Positions 21,875-33,815 of a stretch of DNA of 64,000 nt are shown one piece after another (position 1 is the stretch's first letter; each line of letters starts with the position of its first letter). The stretch is taken from NCBI GenBank assembly GCA_001247695.2, contig LGRX02013659.1, positions 1-64,000 of the forward strand, read 5' to 3'. Under the pieces are notes generated by a model, which was not told the origin of the DNA, did no database searches, and worked only from the letters and a program-made list of their open reading frames with translations. The stretch comes from Cymbomonas tetramitiformis. Its lineage: Eukaryota > Chlorophyta > Pyramimonadophyceae > Pyramimonadales > Pyramimonadaceae. The position numbers and the translations under genes were made by a program.

Positions 21875-23630
21875 TGATAATGACACCATAACAGTAAATG
21901 TCACGATTTCAGTTAAGAACATGTATAGTTTGAATATGATATCAGGGATTTGGAAGTCTTCAGAAATAAATAGATAGCAATTGCTGGGTCATCGGCAGTA
22001 TATAAACACATATAACCACTTCCATGACTCGCAAGGAAAGAATTTGGCGTGGACAGATTGTTGATGCAGTCAAAGTAAACTGTGGCACATTTCAAGGGTT
22101 TGGAATAGGAAAATATCGGCAATAAAGTCAACACTTATGCATTTGTGTTTATAACATTGTAAAATGAAGAAAATATTTATCACGGTATTTCTCTGGTGGG
22201 GAATCATATAATGGCTGTATGAGTGAAGGTTGAAAAACGAGCTTTACTAGGAGCCATCACAATCTCATAGTGTAGGTCTGGCAAAGTCTATTGGGTGCCA
22301 ACACAGACTCTGCAACCGTTTGTACCATTGCGGATTTTTTCTCTCATCAGCGGCTACCATCTTGCAATGGCCATCACCGATTATTCATAACTAATTTAAT
22401 GAAACATACGGTATTGCACGTCATACAAAGTTGCACACTGTCTGCACCAATGCCCTGCTTCGATCAATGCGCATGTCGAGGACGGCAATTGCACGGGTGA
22501 TCGAACTTCGGATCTATAAGGTGGCTTATTCATTATCACTACATATCCACCCTTGCCTCTTTCTACATGTAGTTTGATATTGCATTGTGTAGCAAATGAA
22601 AGTGCATCCACGCTACCAACGGTGTATTCCAAGGGAAAATAGCCGAAAGTGTATGTTGAGTATTCTCTTATCGACCTCCCCACAAGTTTTTCAATGTCTT
22701 ATATAAGGTTCCACCCACACCTCTCGGTTCCACTTCAGTATTTGAAGTGGACGCCTTATCTGTAATATGCACAATTATCTTTTGATTATTAGGCGGTTTG
22801 CAGTGTGAGCCTTCGAGATTTCCAATAATGCTGCATGCAAAGTACACCTGCATTTGTCAGCACTTCTAACATGTTAGTACATTTTTTAACAATATCAGTA
22901 TGTCACTATGCTCCAGGGAATAAGGTTTGTTTTTTGTTAAACGGCCCATGACTGACATTTTTACTGGCCTGACTGCGGCCTAGCCGGTTAGCAGTCTTCA
23001 ATTTTGCCACCCGCGCAGGCAAAAATATGGTATACCGCTATCGTGAAAATCGTGACATTTCACACAATTCTTGTGATTCTTATCTAAAATGACACGGCCC
23101 AAACCTGGAAGCGCAACAGCCCGCATCCGGCCCGGGATAATGTCAAACGGCCCTGGGTCGGCCCGGTACGGTAAGCCGCCTGCTTCCCTGCCAAGCGATA
23201 CCGGTTTGCTCTTCCTCCCACGTCTTTAATATCACTATGTGTGCAATTATGCAATGTATCATATACATGCTTTTGTAAATATTTCACTACATGCTATTGT
23301 AAATATAACTACATATATTGCATATAATAAATCCGCATTCAGATTGCGGAAAGGTAAGTTTTCATGATCTGTAGTACCGTATCTAAGGGGGGTTTTTGAT
23401 GTTTTTATTCAGGAAATACACCTTGTTGCGCCGCGCACGGGGAGACGATGCGTAAAACAAGGGCACCCACAAAAATGGTCCCTAGCTGGGAGACTTCAGG
23501 ACCGTATCATCCGCCACGGGAAGAATAAAATCATGTCAACAGAATACACAGAGCAGGACAGCGGCCCGATCAATTCACATATGATGTTAGCAATGTCGGT
23601 TGATGTGCTATAATCTAGTTTTGGTCCTTC
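21875..23630 (+). other. Non-coding region
   Basis: No spliced or unspliced gene recognised. On the minus strand, 22853-22396 is open across two overlapping frames and reads protein-like (KIIVHITDKAST, then EYSTYTFGYFPLEYTVG), but matches no family I recognise. It may be a gene remnant. Confidence 0.3.
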
Positions 23631-23890
23631 GGGGGCATTGGGTCCCCCGCCCCCAAAGACCTGCTTGTCGGGTCGTGGGGTGACCGCCCTCCATAGACCT
23701 GCTGTTCAGGTTGTGGAAGGGTGACCTCCACCCCCAGACCTGCTTTTCGGGTCATGGGGGTGTCGGACCCCCTCTAGACATGCTTTCGAGTCATGGGGCT
23801 TCGGACCTCCCCTAGACCTGCATTTCGGGTTGTGGGTGGTCGGATCCCCTCCCCTGGACCTGCTTTTCAGGTCTTTGGGGGATCGATCAG
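23630..23890 (+). repeat. Minisatellite, ~45-50 base unit
   Basis: About six degenerate units with the core AGACCTGCTTTTCGGGTC followed by a G-rich then C-rich stretch. Units differ at many positions, so the array is old. Confidence 0.7.
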
Positions 23891-25800
23891 CCTCGACCCG
23901 CGTTTCAGGACCAAAGTACCCCGCGAATCCACCGCCTTCGCGCGGGCGGGGGCGGGATTGCCCCGTTGTACCCCGCATCTTACGCGGGGCATCAGGGCTA
24001 GGGGGGTTAGTTCTAACAATGCGCCGCCGGCACACTTTTTTTGAAGCGGTTTGTATGAGTTGTGGGTGCATTTCTCGTCACCATGGGTCTTGCATGAAGG
24101 GATGAGACCTCCATCGATGCGATGCGACATATGATGCGATGCGGTGTGTATCGTGCAGTTAACATGACGTGCCGTGATGATGTGCAACGTGTAACGTACT
24201 ATAACAAGGCAATGCAGCGTGATGTGTGTCTGATGTAATGGAACTCACCGTAATGCCCGATGTACTGCCATATGTGTAGTGCAACATGATACGTGCATTG
24301 AACTTAAGGCTCACACGTTATCAGTAAGTTAAGATAACGAAATGCCATAGTACTAATACCAATAGATTTACTAGGCATCCGACTTAAAAATGTTACCTTC
24401 TGTCAATAAAATATAGGGTTGCCGACATATGGGAATTTGAAAACGGGCCCATGGCAATACGACCGGTGCGGTTGACCTGGGAATTCCGTTGGCAGAACGA
24501 TGCAGGCATTGCCGACCAGAGTATTGCCGCCGCCCGCCTAAACTATACTGCTACGACATCATGAATCGTATTGTTGCAATTTAATGTGCTGTGATAGTAC
24601 ATTTTATAGATTGCTATGTCAAGGTAGCATGCGACGGACAACGCGCGCATATTCACTCGCTTGCTTGTTGCTGGCGGGGTTGAGATATCTACTGCGAGGC
24701 TGCTTCTTGCCCCCGCCGCTGAAGCTTGCGATGGGGCCCACTTGGACTTTTGATTACATTGATGTGGGAATTCCCGTCTCGCTGCCTACGAGGGTGCCAA
24801 AGGAGTTCACGATTAATGTGTCTGCGATATCGCAGTAATAACTTGTTCAAGACCAGATGGGCAAGTGGGGAATATTTCTTCTGAATAGTTGCAGGGGGCG
24901 GTGGATCTTAAGGCTTGCAGTCTGAGCGCCTCGCTCAGTCTTGGCAGCTACCAATTATGTGGGTGTGCGTGTTGCCTATGTGTTGTTTATTTTGGAATCG
25001 GGGGCCCGCTTGTTGGCGCGGCTTCCGCTACCGCAAAAGCTTAAACTTTATCGAGCGGTTGTAGCTTTGTACCCTAATACTGTATACGATACAACCACTT
25101 CAGACCTAACACTTGCTTGATTCACTGCTTGCTTGTCCTCATATGACTCGATACACGCGTCGGATTATGACGGTCTGATTCAATTATTGGATGCATATGT
25201 TACTTGGTATAAATAAATCACACAATGTGTGGTGGTAAGCCAGAGTGAATAATACGATGTATTTGCATGCACGTGCATGCATGTAGTTCATGCATATGCG
25301 CATGTGATGTATGTGAATGCATACGTATTGTGTTGCAGATGATCGTATGAGCCACAGTATGCATATCATTGTAAGGTAGTATTGACGTAGACAAGCAGGC
25401 CCAGTGTGGATAGGCATCATTTATTGGTTATGGGATAGTTTGTGGGCATCCCAGGTGGGTCAGAGTCGATATGTGTAATAAGTTGCAGGCACTGCTGGTT
25501 CGCATGTGTACATGCGCATCGCGAACATGCATGGTCACTCCAACATCGATGCGAATATATCCGAACTATCCATGTCCATTTCCCGTGTTTTCGCAAGCAA
25601 GCAACTAAAAGGGACTATAATATTCCAAGCAACCGTCGTCATGCATGACACGACTTGCATACTTCATGCTCGTCTCCGTGTGCAAGGAACGACACGCATG
25701 CTACGACCAGGACTGTGATGCACGCAATCGACACAGCAATAGTGCCGGTTACTATATCTATATCGACGTAATCAATTCGAGTAAGCGATGCGTTCCGCCT
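23891..25800 (+). other. Non-coding region
   Basis: No gene recognised. There are runs of GATGCGATGCGA-like repeats near 24113-24145 and alternating TGCATGCACGTGCATGCATG sequence near 25260-25290. Confidence 0.35.
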
Positions 25801-26220
25801 TCATCGCGACGGCTTGGCTACCGGGGCAATTGTGCATCTGCCAAGCGCGATATGCGTGTAGTACTTCGTACGCACCGTATCGCCGACACTTCCCAGCTCG
25901 CTGACAGGTAGTGGAGCATCGCTCTCCTCTAGAGAAAATAGCTCCGAAGCTCCAGTGAAATTGCACTCGTCATACGCCTCTTTGGTTGGGAGTTTCCAGA
26001 CGTCGTGCTGCTCCAATAACCACGAAAACACAATATTATCGTGTACATACGCGTCCAAATCGTCATATGATGACAATGTCCACCCGATTGTTATATTATG
26101 AGAAGAACTATCGTCTGCTGCGATCACTGTATGTCGATCCCGCGCCGCAGGCACCACCGGTAGCAAGTGAGCAAATATACACGCGTCATGAATACAATAG
26201 TATTGCTGAATTATACTCAT
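25801..26220 (-). CDS. Phytocyanin-like (cupredoxin) domain exon, partial
   Basis: Minus-strand open frame matching the phytocyanin pattern: RDRHTV, then GWTLSSYDDLDAYVHDNIVF, QHDVWKL, and KEAYDECNFTGAS, which is close to the EAYDACNFTGA block of plant blue copper proteins. The first copper His (HDV) is present. Read straight through, the C-terminal ligand region is YYTHIALGRC, where Cys and His ligands are expected; both are altered, as in early-nodulin-like members. Alternatively a 38-base GT-AG intron (25838-25875) would join a frame containing MHNCPGSQAV, but that is much shorter than other introns here. No clear signal peptide or neighbouring exons found. Such proteins are usually extracellular or GPI-anchored. 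Confidence 0.5.
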   Translation of the reverse strand: MSIIQQYYCIHDACIFAHLLPVVPAARDRHTVIAADDSSSHNITIGWTLSSYDDLDAYVHDNIVFSWLLEQHDVWKLPTKEAYDECNFTGASELFSLEESDAPLPVSELGSVGDTVRTKYYTHIALGRCTIAPVAKPSR

Positions 26221-27056
26221 CTACCCATGTGCCGCAAACACAATTCCATACTATAGCACAAGCTACTCACGTCAGGTTTCGTCAATAGTTACGTTTATAC
26301 GTGACTTGATCAGCAGATAGCAATTCACATTATTGTGTGCGCGCGGCTCATTGAATGCAATGGCGGGGCGTATCGAAAGATATATATCACAGCGGTAACA
26401 GCGCGTATATGGTTTCGGACCTTGGTCGAGGAAAGGACTGTACATTATTCCCATAAGCACATATAGCGTCGAGCGCGGGAACAATAGAGCGACCTGCATT
26501 GTCGTCGTCGTCGCTGTCTTCGTCGCCAAAGAAAATACTGCCTGCCACAAATTTGCTTGTAATTGAATTCTGCGGATATCGAAACGATCACTTGACACTT
26601 CGTTGCCTACTTATATGATTTATCAATAGAAAATGGATAAGTGGGCGGATACCGTGTGAGCGTGCGCGTGCGCGTGGAAATTTTATAGGACGAAGTCGAA
26701 AGACAACAACTGGAAAATCCGGAATGGTCACTCTCAGCGTCTCAGGTGAAGCCACCGGTTCACATGCTTAAAGTGTTCTATGAAAACATATAACGACGTG
26801 TCCTCATCAGTACGCGCACGCACTGTAGTCGCATGACTGTATGAGTACGTGCTGTAGTTGTGGTCGTAGGGCGCCGGGGAAGGCGGTACCCTACCCATGG
26901 GCATAGTCATATCGCATAGTCTACTAGGCTTGTCGATCTAGGGGATCTCCACTAGGCCATCTCGTTTGATCACCTGAACATTCGTTATTATTGCGGACCC
27001 CCATCGCCCCCCTTCTCATTATTTGTTATTACTAATATCAAATATGCAAAGGGCCG
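26221..27056 (+). other. Non-coding region
   Basis: No gene recognised. A 5' exon of the phytocyanin-like gene may lie here on the minus strand, but I cannot place it. Confidence 0.3.
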
Positions 27057-27250
27057 CGATGCCGTGTTGTCGTGGCGCGCTGTGGTGCAAGTATGCGCGA
27101 AAGTCGCTTACTTCAGGTTGTTCATCATGCGATGGCGTGGGCGTCCCGATGCCATGCTGACATGGCGCGCTGTGGTGCCAGTATGCGCGGGCATCGCTTA
27201 CTTCAGGTTGTTCGTCGTGCGTTGGCGCGGGCGTTGGCGTTGGCGATGCG
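27057..27250 (+). repeat. Direct repeat, two ~100-base units
   Basis: Two adjacent copies share GGCGCGCTGTGGTGC, CGCTTACTTCAGGTTGTTC and GGCGTGGGCGT-type blocks. Both strands stay open because of composition; I do not call a gene. Confidence 0.65.
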
Positions 27251-28147
27251 ACACGGCACGTCACGGCGGGCGCGACGAACAATGAGATGATCGAACGATC
27301 GGATTTCATACTTCAGATGGCTTAGTGGAGATCTCAACCTGAGATCGACAAAGCCTAGTAATTATGTCATCTCGACGCCATGGTGCATTACGATGATCAT
27401 GATGTGACGTGGTACGGGTGCCCCCGTACTCGTACTGTGCACATTTGTAATAATGAACGCTGAGATGATCCATCGATCACACGCTGGCCTAGTGGAGATC
27501 TCCATATTGAGATCGACAAGTCTAGCATCGTATACTTTGGATGCCATTGAGTAGGGAGGAGGGAGTACATGGACGGGTGAGGGTTTGCGGGTAACGAAAG
27601 GAAGGTATTGCTAATGATGATGCCGATAATACTAGGTATAGGAAGGTAATGCTAATGATTTGCGGTAAGTGGATCCTATGGGACCGCGGGGACGAACGCT
27701 TGCCTAGAATCTTTAGAACGTGATACACTACGACTGCCTAAGATCCCACATCTACCTCGACCGCCACTTTCGAGTTGTTTTATCCGCGGGGTGCCACCGT
27801 CTATTTAAAGCAATCTAGAACCGCATCTGAACTAGCAGAGAAACCTGTGTGCAATCCTTGCGGCAGAGATAACTGCTTCGGTTCTTGCCGTCGGGCCTCC
27901 AGGGGTGGTGACCTGTATTGGGTTCGAGGCACTGTGAGGAACCAGTGAGCCCCCTAGTCATTCGCATCCTGCTGCATATCTGTGAAATCAAATAGCTGAA
28001 CTGTGGTAATAGGTAGGAAGGGCGAGGCTCCCTTGTAAAACCAGCCACAGTTGTATTATTCAATATTGGTTGTTTTTCTTTTCTTTTCGTGTCTTCTGAC
28101 CCTACTGTCATCTAAAGCATGTTACACATCAAAGCCGTCTTCCAGCT
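27251..28147 (+). other. Non-coding region
   Basis: Nothing recognised except two short similar blocks containing AGTGGAGATCTC near 27323 and 27493. Probably contains the 3' UTR of the minus-strand gene ending at 28148. Confidence 0.3.
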
Positions 28148-28632
28148 CTACTCTTCTGTATCAGAGTGTTCTGTGTTTTCATGCACTTTATTTGGCCTGT
28201 ACATACTCTGAAACTCGATGCGACCTGACGCATCCGACTTCTGACTCGCAGTGCGTAAAAATAAAGGGTTTCCTGTAGTTGAAAGCTTGGACTTCTTCCT
28301 TGGTTTTGGCGCCAGTGGATTCGATGTTTCGTCTACTTGGCTTCCACCAGGCTTATCATTCTTGTTCTTCCATTGCATGAATTTCGCAGGGGCAACCATT
28401 GGTGCCTTGTCGCCACTTTGGCTCTTCTTAGCTATCATTTTAAATAAGGGATTGACTCTAATGTTGCCTTGCATTGTGCCAGTGGGTTGATCTTGACTTT
28501 CGACATTTTCTTTGCGGACATTTTCTTTGCGGATGGCTTTCTCATGCTTGCGCCTCGTGCGGACAAGTACCGCAATTACGGCGATTCCCACTATGGCAGC
28601 GACACCTGCATCCGGCATCACTTCCATCGGAC
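28148..28632 (-). CDS. Candidate terminal exon: membrane anchor and cytoplasmic tail with NPL motifs
   Basis: Minus-strand exon from an acceptor (GGTGCAG^GTCCGATGG) to a TGA/TAA-type stop at 28148; its start phase fits a phase-1 donor, the phase used throughout the upstream module array. It encodes a membrane helix (GVAAIVGIAVIAVLV), a basic stop-transfer RTRRKHEK and a ~130-residue hydrophilic tail with three NPL repeats (VNPLFKM, SNPLAPK, GNPLFLR), ending acidic. This is type I topology for a protein whose ectodomain is upstream. The link to the module array is inferred from strand, order and phase; the N gap prevents proof. A separate gene is possible. Confidence 0.5.
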
Positions 28633-29367
28633 CTGCACCACTGGACGTGACCAGAGTATGAATACTGCATCACACCGTTGATCTTAGCTGTTCACCTTTT
28701 CCCCTGATTGCACATCCTCCACCGAAGAGACATCTAAACAAGCTGCAGATGCGCTTGCCACCTCTCCCACACCGGCAGTGCAGCCTGCCAGGATCTCTTC
28801 TCCGAGTTCATCTCCCAACACCCCCTCCATCTACACCCCAATGATATCCTTGGACACCCTCCCTCAGCCCCTAACCGTTGGTGTTGATGCACCATGAGCA
28901 GTATGATATCAGGGCAGTCGCCTCACCTGCAATCGCTGCTATCGTACTGGCCGCCATGGCTACCCCAACTTTGGCATCGTCGCTTTCATCTTCGTCCTGA
29001 GACATTGCCACAAATGACTCTTCAGCGACGAGGCTTAATCCTGCTTGAGAGCAGAAGCCATCCTGTGGGGGACCTCTGCATCGATCCAGTCGTTTCAACG
29101 GGTTATGAGAAGGCTTCGCGGCGGGGGGTTGCGCTGGTGGTGGGGCAGCTCTACGCGGGGAACAGTTCGGACAGCACAGCACGATTCTGTGCGCTTTGTC
29201 CAAAGCCGTTCGCCATCGGCTTCACAGCAGTGGGTGTCCAGACTTGTGCTCTCAATCCAGCTTGGCCACCCTTCTCCCACAGGGGGTCTTACCCCTATAT
29301 CTGTCTAGTCCAGACTCTGCCTCAATCGAATTAGTAAGGGAGGCGGTGGGGGCTTTACATAAAGTAC
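28633..29367 (-). other. Possible further exons of the modular gene
   Basis: Minus-strand open stretches include 29203-28900, with AAPPPAQPPAAKPSHNPLKR, an acidic SQDEDESDDAK and a short hydrophobic GVAMAASTIAAIAG ending at a GTGAGG donor. Another at about 28790-28696 ends at a GTGAAC donor. They share the NPL motif with the 28148 exon but I could not build one consistent model. Confidence 0.3.
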
Positions 29368-30169
29368 NNNNNNNNNNNNNNNNNNNNNNNNNNNNNNNNN
29401 NNNNNNNNNNNNNNNNNNNNNNNNNNNNNNNNNNNNNNNNNNNNNNNNNNNNNNNNNNNNNNNNNNNNNNNNNNNNNNNNNNNNNNNNNNNNNNNNNNNN
29501 NNNNNNNNNNNNNNNNNNNNNNNNNNNNNNNNNNNNNNNNNNNNNNNNNNNNNNNNNNNNNNNNNNNNNNNNNNNNNNNNNNNNNNNNNNNNNNNNNNNN
29601 NNNNNNNNNNNNNNNNNNNNNNNNNNNNNNNNNNNNNNNNNNNNNNNNNNNNNNNNNNNNNNNNNNNNNNNNNNNNNNNNNNNNNNNNNNNNNNNNNNNN
29701 NNNNNNNNNNNNNNNNNNNNNNNNNNNNNNNNNNNNNNNNNNNNNNNNNNNNNNNNNNNNNNNNNNNNNNNNNNNNNNNNNNNNNNNNNNNNNNNNNNNN
29801 NNNNNNNNNNNNNNNNNNNNNNNNNNNNNNNNNNNNNNNNNNNNNNNNNNNNNNNNNNNNNNNNNNNNNNNNNNNNNNNNNNNNNNNNNNNNNNNNNNNN
29901 NNNNNNNNNNNNNNNNNNNNNNNNNNNNNNNNNNNNNNNNNNNNNNNNNNNNNNNNNNNNNNNNNNNNNNNNNNNNNNNNNNNNNNNNNNNNNNNNNNNN
30001 NNNNNNNNNNNNNNNNNNNNNNNNNNNNNNNNNNNNNNNNNNNNNNNNNNNNNNNNNNNNNNNNNNNNNNNNNNNNNNNNNNNNNNNNNNNNNNNNNNNN
30101 NNNNNNNNNNNNNNNNNNNNNNNNNNNNNNNNNNNNNNNNNNNNNNNNNNNNNNNNNNNNNNNNNNNNN
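29368..30169. other. Assembly gap (802 N)
   Basis: Run of N. Open frames drawn through it are artefacts. The gap interrupts a Pro-rich exon of the modular gene. Confidence 0.99.
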
Positions 30170-30284
30170 GTTGGTGGTGGTGATGACTCAGGGTTGAAGG
30201 GTGGTGGGGAGGGGGATGGTGGTTGAAGCGGTGGGTAATCCGGAGTGGGACAAGGAGGGGGTGCAGAGGGGGATGTCTTATTAC
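30170..30284 (-). CDS. Pro-rich linker exon running into the gap
   Basis: Acceptor GGTGGTCAG^GTAATAAG gives a phase-1 start, so the exon joins a type A module as ...TG-NKTSPSAPPPCPTPDYPP..., in the place where other cassettes read TG-YVNSPPP. It continues with PPSPSPPPFNPESSPPP into the gap. NKT is a potential N-glycosylation site. Confidence 0.6.
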
Positions 30285-31223
30285 CTGACCACCAACACCG
30301 GTTCACACAAAAGTGGATTAACATCTCTCTCTCTCTCTGGGTCAAGCAGCGCATTTCCCTCGTGAATCGCTGATGGCTGGTGGCGAGGCTGCACCTGGCT
30401 GGTGTATGCGAACACGCATCGACCATGCACAGCGAATTCAAACCACCATAAGGTCCGGCGCGAATCTTGATTTGCCAGAGGCAGCACCGCGCGCACTTTA
30501 CATTGAATGGTTTTGAATGGGGCCGAGACTACAATCTCACTTGGCTGCAGAGCCCAGGAGTCTCGATTTACATCCACAACAGCCGGCAAACAAACGCAGA
30601 GTCTCTGGGTCGGGAGCTGTGAGAAGCGAACAGAGCAGTTGCTGTGACCCCTGCCGGTTCGGAGCCAGTCGTGTGCCGGCGCTGTGACTCGAAGAGGCTA
30701 GTGGCGTGCAATCTCTACTGCCACGCACGCCTCAGCTCGCGTCCTCCGCTTAGAGGCCCGTGGTGTCTGCGCACGGGGCACGAGTGTCTTTGTCTCGCCC
30801 GGTGCAGGGAGTGTTGGGACCTTCCGTCGTCTTGACCACAGAGTTAGTGTGTTTGAGAAGTCATCCTCACTACTCGGCTACGTACAAAGAGCCGAGGTGA
30901 AGGTTCTTCTGCCAGAAAAGTGTACTTTCTAATGCAGCGCGCCTAACCGAGTACTGCCGCTACCTGTGCAGTTCTTGCAACGGCACAAGGAATAGAGCTG
31001 TCGCCCGTGTGGGCTCCGTGCCAAACAAGCCACGTGTTGCGAGCGGATCTGGCAGGTGCCATCCTGAATGCTACAGCTGTCGCAAAATCCGCCTCTAGAA
31101 AGTTCGACAAGTCCCGCCAAATTCCAATTTAAACATACAACGAAACACACACCGGTATTGAGACACCTGGAAAAAGCAACGTCCTTCAGTGAACCCCTAC
31201 CAAGGACGAGGCCCGTAGCTCAC
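30285..31223 (-). other. Intron of the modular gene
   Basis: No recognisable module or linker. Treated as an intron between cassette A1 and the Pro-rich exon at the gap. Confidence 0.4.
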
Positions 31224-31690
31224 CTGTCCCCGTGCAGGGCTCCTCCGACCAGTACTCCTGTAGCGTCACCGAGTACTCCTCGTCGTTGCACTGCCGCGAG
31301 TCCGCGATGACGCACCAGTACTCCGAGTGGCCGTCCAGCGTGCACCCGTACCCGCTCTTGCACTGGCAGCTCCCTGCTTTGCCTCCCCCCACATAGCCCC
31401 CTCCGCCATCTTCTCGCTGCAGGGCCACCACGCACAAGCCGCCTCCGTGCCGTGCAGCGCTCCGCTGGTTGTGAACCAGCCCCCCGGTGACGCGCCCGGG
31501 TCCTCCTCCTCCGCCTGGCGCCCCCCACCAGGCTGAACGAGGCAGGGTGGTCCCGCACCTGTTGGAGGCGGCCCCGGGAACGGCGGGGACGGAGGCGGCG
31601 GTGATGGAGGCGGTGGGGACGGTGGTGGTGACGGTGGCGGCGGCGAAGGCGATGGGGGAAGTGGGGATGGCGGCGGGGAGTTCACGTAGC
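31224..31690 (-). CDS. Cassette A1: Pro-rich linker exon plus six-Cys module exon
   Basis: Transcribed from high to low coordinates: linker exon 31690-31559 (132 bases, YVNSPPPSPLPPSPSPPPP...PGPPPT), intron 31558-31374, module exon 31373-31224 (150 bases). The module has six Cys spaced x1-x5-x9-x7-x17, with CQCKSGYGC, EYWCVIAD and EYWSEEPCTGTG. Both exons are phase 1-1. I do not recognise the module as a named domain; six even-spaced Cys and the absence of catalytic motifs suggest a disulfide-stabilised extracellular binding unit, and the linker resembles hydroxyproline-rich rods of algal wall proteins. Those roles are inference. Confidence 0.75.
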
Positions 31691-31941
31691 CTGCCCAACG
31701 CCGCCCCCGTGCATGCCTAGTGAGCCGTGGAGGTGTGGTTTGCCTCCCTACCCGCCAATCCCCGTTCCTTGCGTGTACCGAGGTGGGGTAGGTGAATTGT
31801 GCTGAGCCCTTGCTGCGCCCGCAGACATCGCGATGCCATAGTCATTCAGGCACCCGGCGTCATCTACACTCAGAAGGCAACTGCACCAACCCCTGCGACT
31901 TCAGCACCATGGCCCTCCTTTGGCCGAGCCCCGTAGCTCAC

Positions 31942-32402
31942 CTGTTCCCGTGCAGGGCTCCTCCGACCAGTACTCCTGTAGCGTCACCGAGTACTCCTCG
32001 TCGTTGCACTGCCGCGAGTCCGCGATGACGCACCAGTACTCCGAGTGGCCGTCCAGCGTGCACCCGTACCCGCTCTTGCACTGGCAGCTCCCTGCGTCGC
32101 CCCCCCCCACATAGCCCCCCCCTCCGCCATCTTCTCGCTGCAGGGCACCCACGCACAAACCGCCTCCGTGCCGTGCAGCGCTCCGCTGGTTGTGAACCAG
32201 CCCCCCGGTGACGCGCCCGGGTCCTCCGCCTCCGCCTGCTTCCTCCCACCAGGCTGAACGAGGCAGGGCGGTCCCGCACCTGTTGGAGGCGGCCCCGGGG
32301 ACGGCGGGGACGGAGGCGGTGGTGATGGAGGCGGTGGGGACGGTGGTGGTGATGGCGAAGGCGATGAGGGAGGCGGGGATGGCGGTGGTGAGTTCACATA
32401 GC
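31942..32402 (-). CDS. Cassette A2: Pro-rich linker plus six-Cys module
   Basis: Linker exon 32402-32280 (123 bases), intron 32279-32092, module exon 32091-31942 (150 bases). The encoded module is identical to that of A1 and the intron is nearly identical, so duplication or gene conversion is recent. Linker is shorter by three residues than in A1 and in frame. Confidence 0.75.
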
Positions 32403-32571
32403 CTGCCCAAGGACGCCCACGAGCATGCCAAGTGAGCCCTGGTTGTGTCTGCGGACATCGTGGTACCACAGTCATTCAGGCACCCGGCGTCATCTACACT
32501 CACAAGCTAGCTGCACGAACACCTGTGCTGCCAGCGTCGGGGCCCTTCTTTGGCCGAGCCCCGTAGCTCAC

Positions 32572-33035
32572 CTGTCCCCGTGCAGGGCTCCTCCGACCAG
32601 TACTCCTGTAGCGTCACCGAGTACTCCTCGTCGTTGCACTGCCGCGAGTCCGCGATGACGCACCAGTACTCCGAGTGGCCGTCCAGCGTGCACCCGTACC
32701 CGCTCTTGCACTGGCAGCTCCCTGCGTCGCCCCCCCCCACATAGCCCCCCCCTCCGCCATCTTCTCGCTGCAGGGCCGCCCCGCACAAGCCGCCTCCTTG
32801 CCGTGCAGCGCTCCGCTGGTTGTGAACCAGCCCCCCGGTGACGCGCCCGGGTCCTCCACCTGGCGCCTCCCACCAGGCTGAACGAGGCAGGGTGGTCCCG
32901 CACCTGTTGGAGGCGGCCCCGGGAACGGCGGGGACGGAGGCGGCGGTGATGCAGGCGGTGGGGACGGTGGTGGTGATGGTGGCGGCGGCGAAGGCGATGG
33001 GGGAAGTGGGGATGGCGGCGGGGAGTTCACGTAGC
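32572..33035 (-). CDS. Cassette A3: Pro-rich linker plus six-Cys module
   Basis: Linker exon 33035-32904 (132 bases, in frame), intron 32903-32722, module exon 32721-32572 (150 bases). Same sequence signature and splice sites (GGGCAG^GC acceptor, ACAG^GTGAGC donor) as A1. Intergenic-like sequence 33036-33815 beyond it is intron without other features apart from a doubled CTTAACCTAGGCGCGCAG at about 33499-33535. Confidence 0.75.
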
Positions 33036-33815
33036 CTGCCCAACGCCGCCCCCGGGCTCGCCGCGTGAGTCGCCGAGGTGCTAAGCCCATGAAGTACCTC
33101 GCAGATATCGAGGTGCCGCGGGCACCGGGCGTCATCGGGACTCTCGAAGCCGCTACAGGACACCCTCGCCAGTCCCTGAGGCCGGTAGCTTGCAACCAAC
33201 GTGCCGCCTGTTGCTTCTCCGCAACATACAGACGCCTGACCTATCTGATATTGCCGGCTGCCTAAATCCAAGGCAAGCTTTCGTCGAGACCGAGCATGTG
33301 CACGACTTTTTCTGACCACTGCAACATGAAGAGTGAAAGTTGATGACTTTCCCGGACCGTAGGTATGGTCACCTGTTCTTTACGACTTCATGCTGTGACT
33401 GTGGCATGCGGCGTACCGATAGTTACAGGTGTTGATACGCCATCGAAGGTAACAACGATCTTCCAAATGTCAAGAAACCCGAGGTAGCATCGTTGCTCTT
33501 AACCTAGGCGCGCAGTCTTAACCTAGGCGCGCAGCGAGCAGAAGTTCTGACGCCAAAAATCAAAGAAGCATGTTTATGAGTGAATTACGTTCATCGGCAT
33601 GCAAGGGGTTGGTGCTCATAGCGTTACAGCTGCCAAAGAAATCGGCTGCAATCGTTATAAATTGCGCACTTGCTCCAAGAGAAAGATGCCGCCGGCAGTG
33701 CAAACAGCTTCTCGTCTTTACAGATTGCGACAGGCGGTCTAATCCTATTGACTGCTGCACCAATCCCTGTGTTGCCAGCGTAGGATAACTCCCGTAGCTA
33801 AGCTGGACAGCTCAC

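Noticed and set aside
29196..30441. Long open frames across 29368-30169 on both strands
   Set aside because: They consist of N; only the Pro-rich part at 30170-30284 is real sequence.
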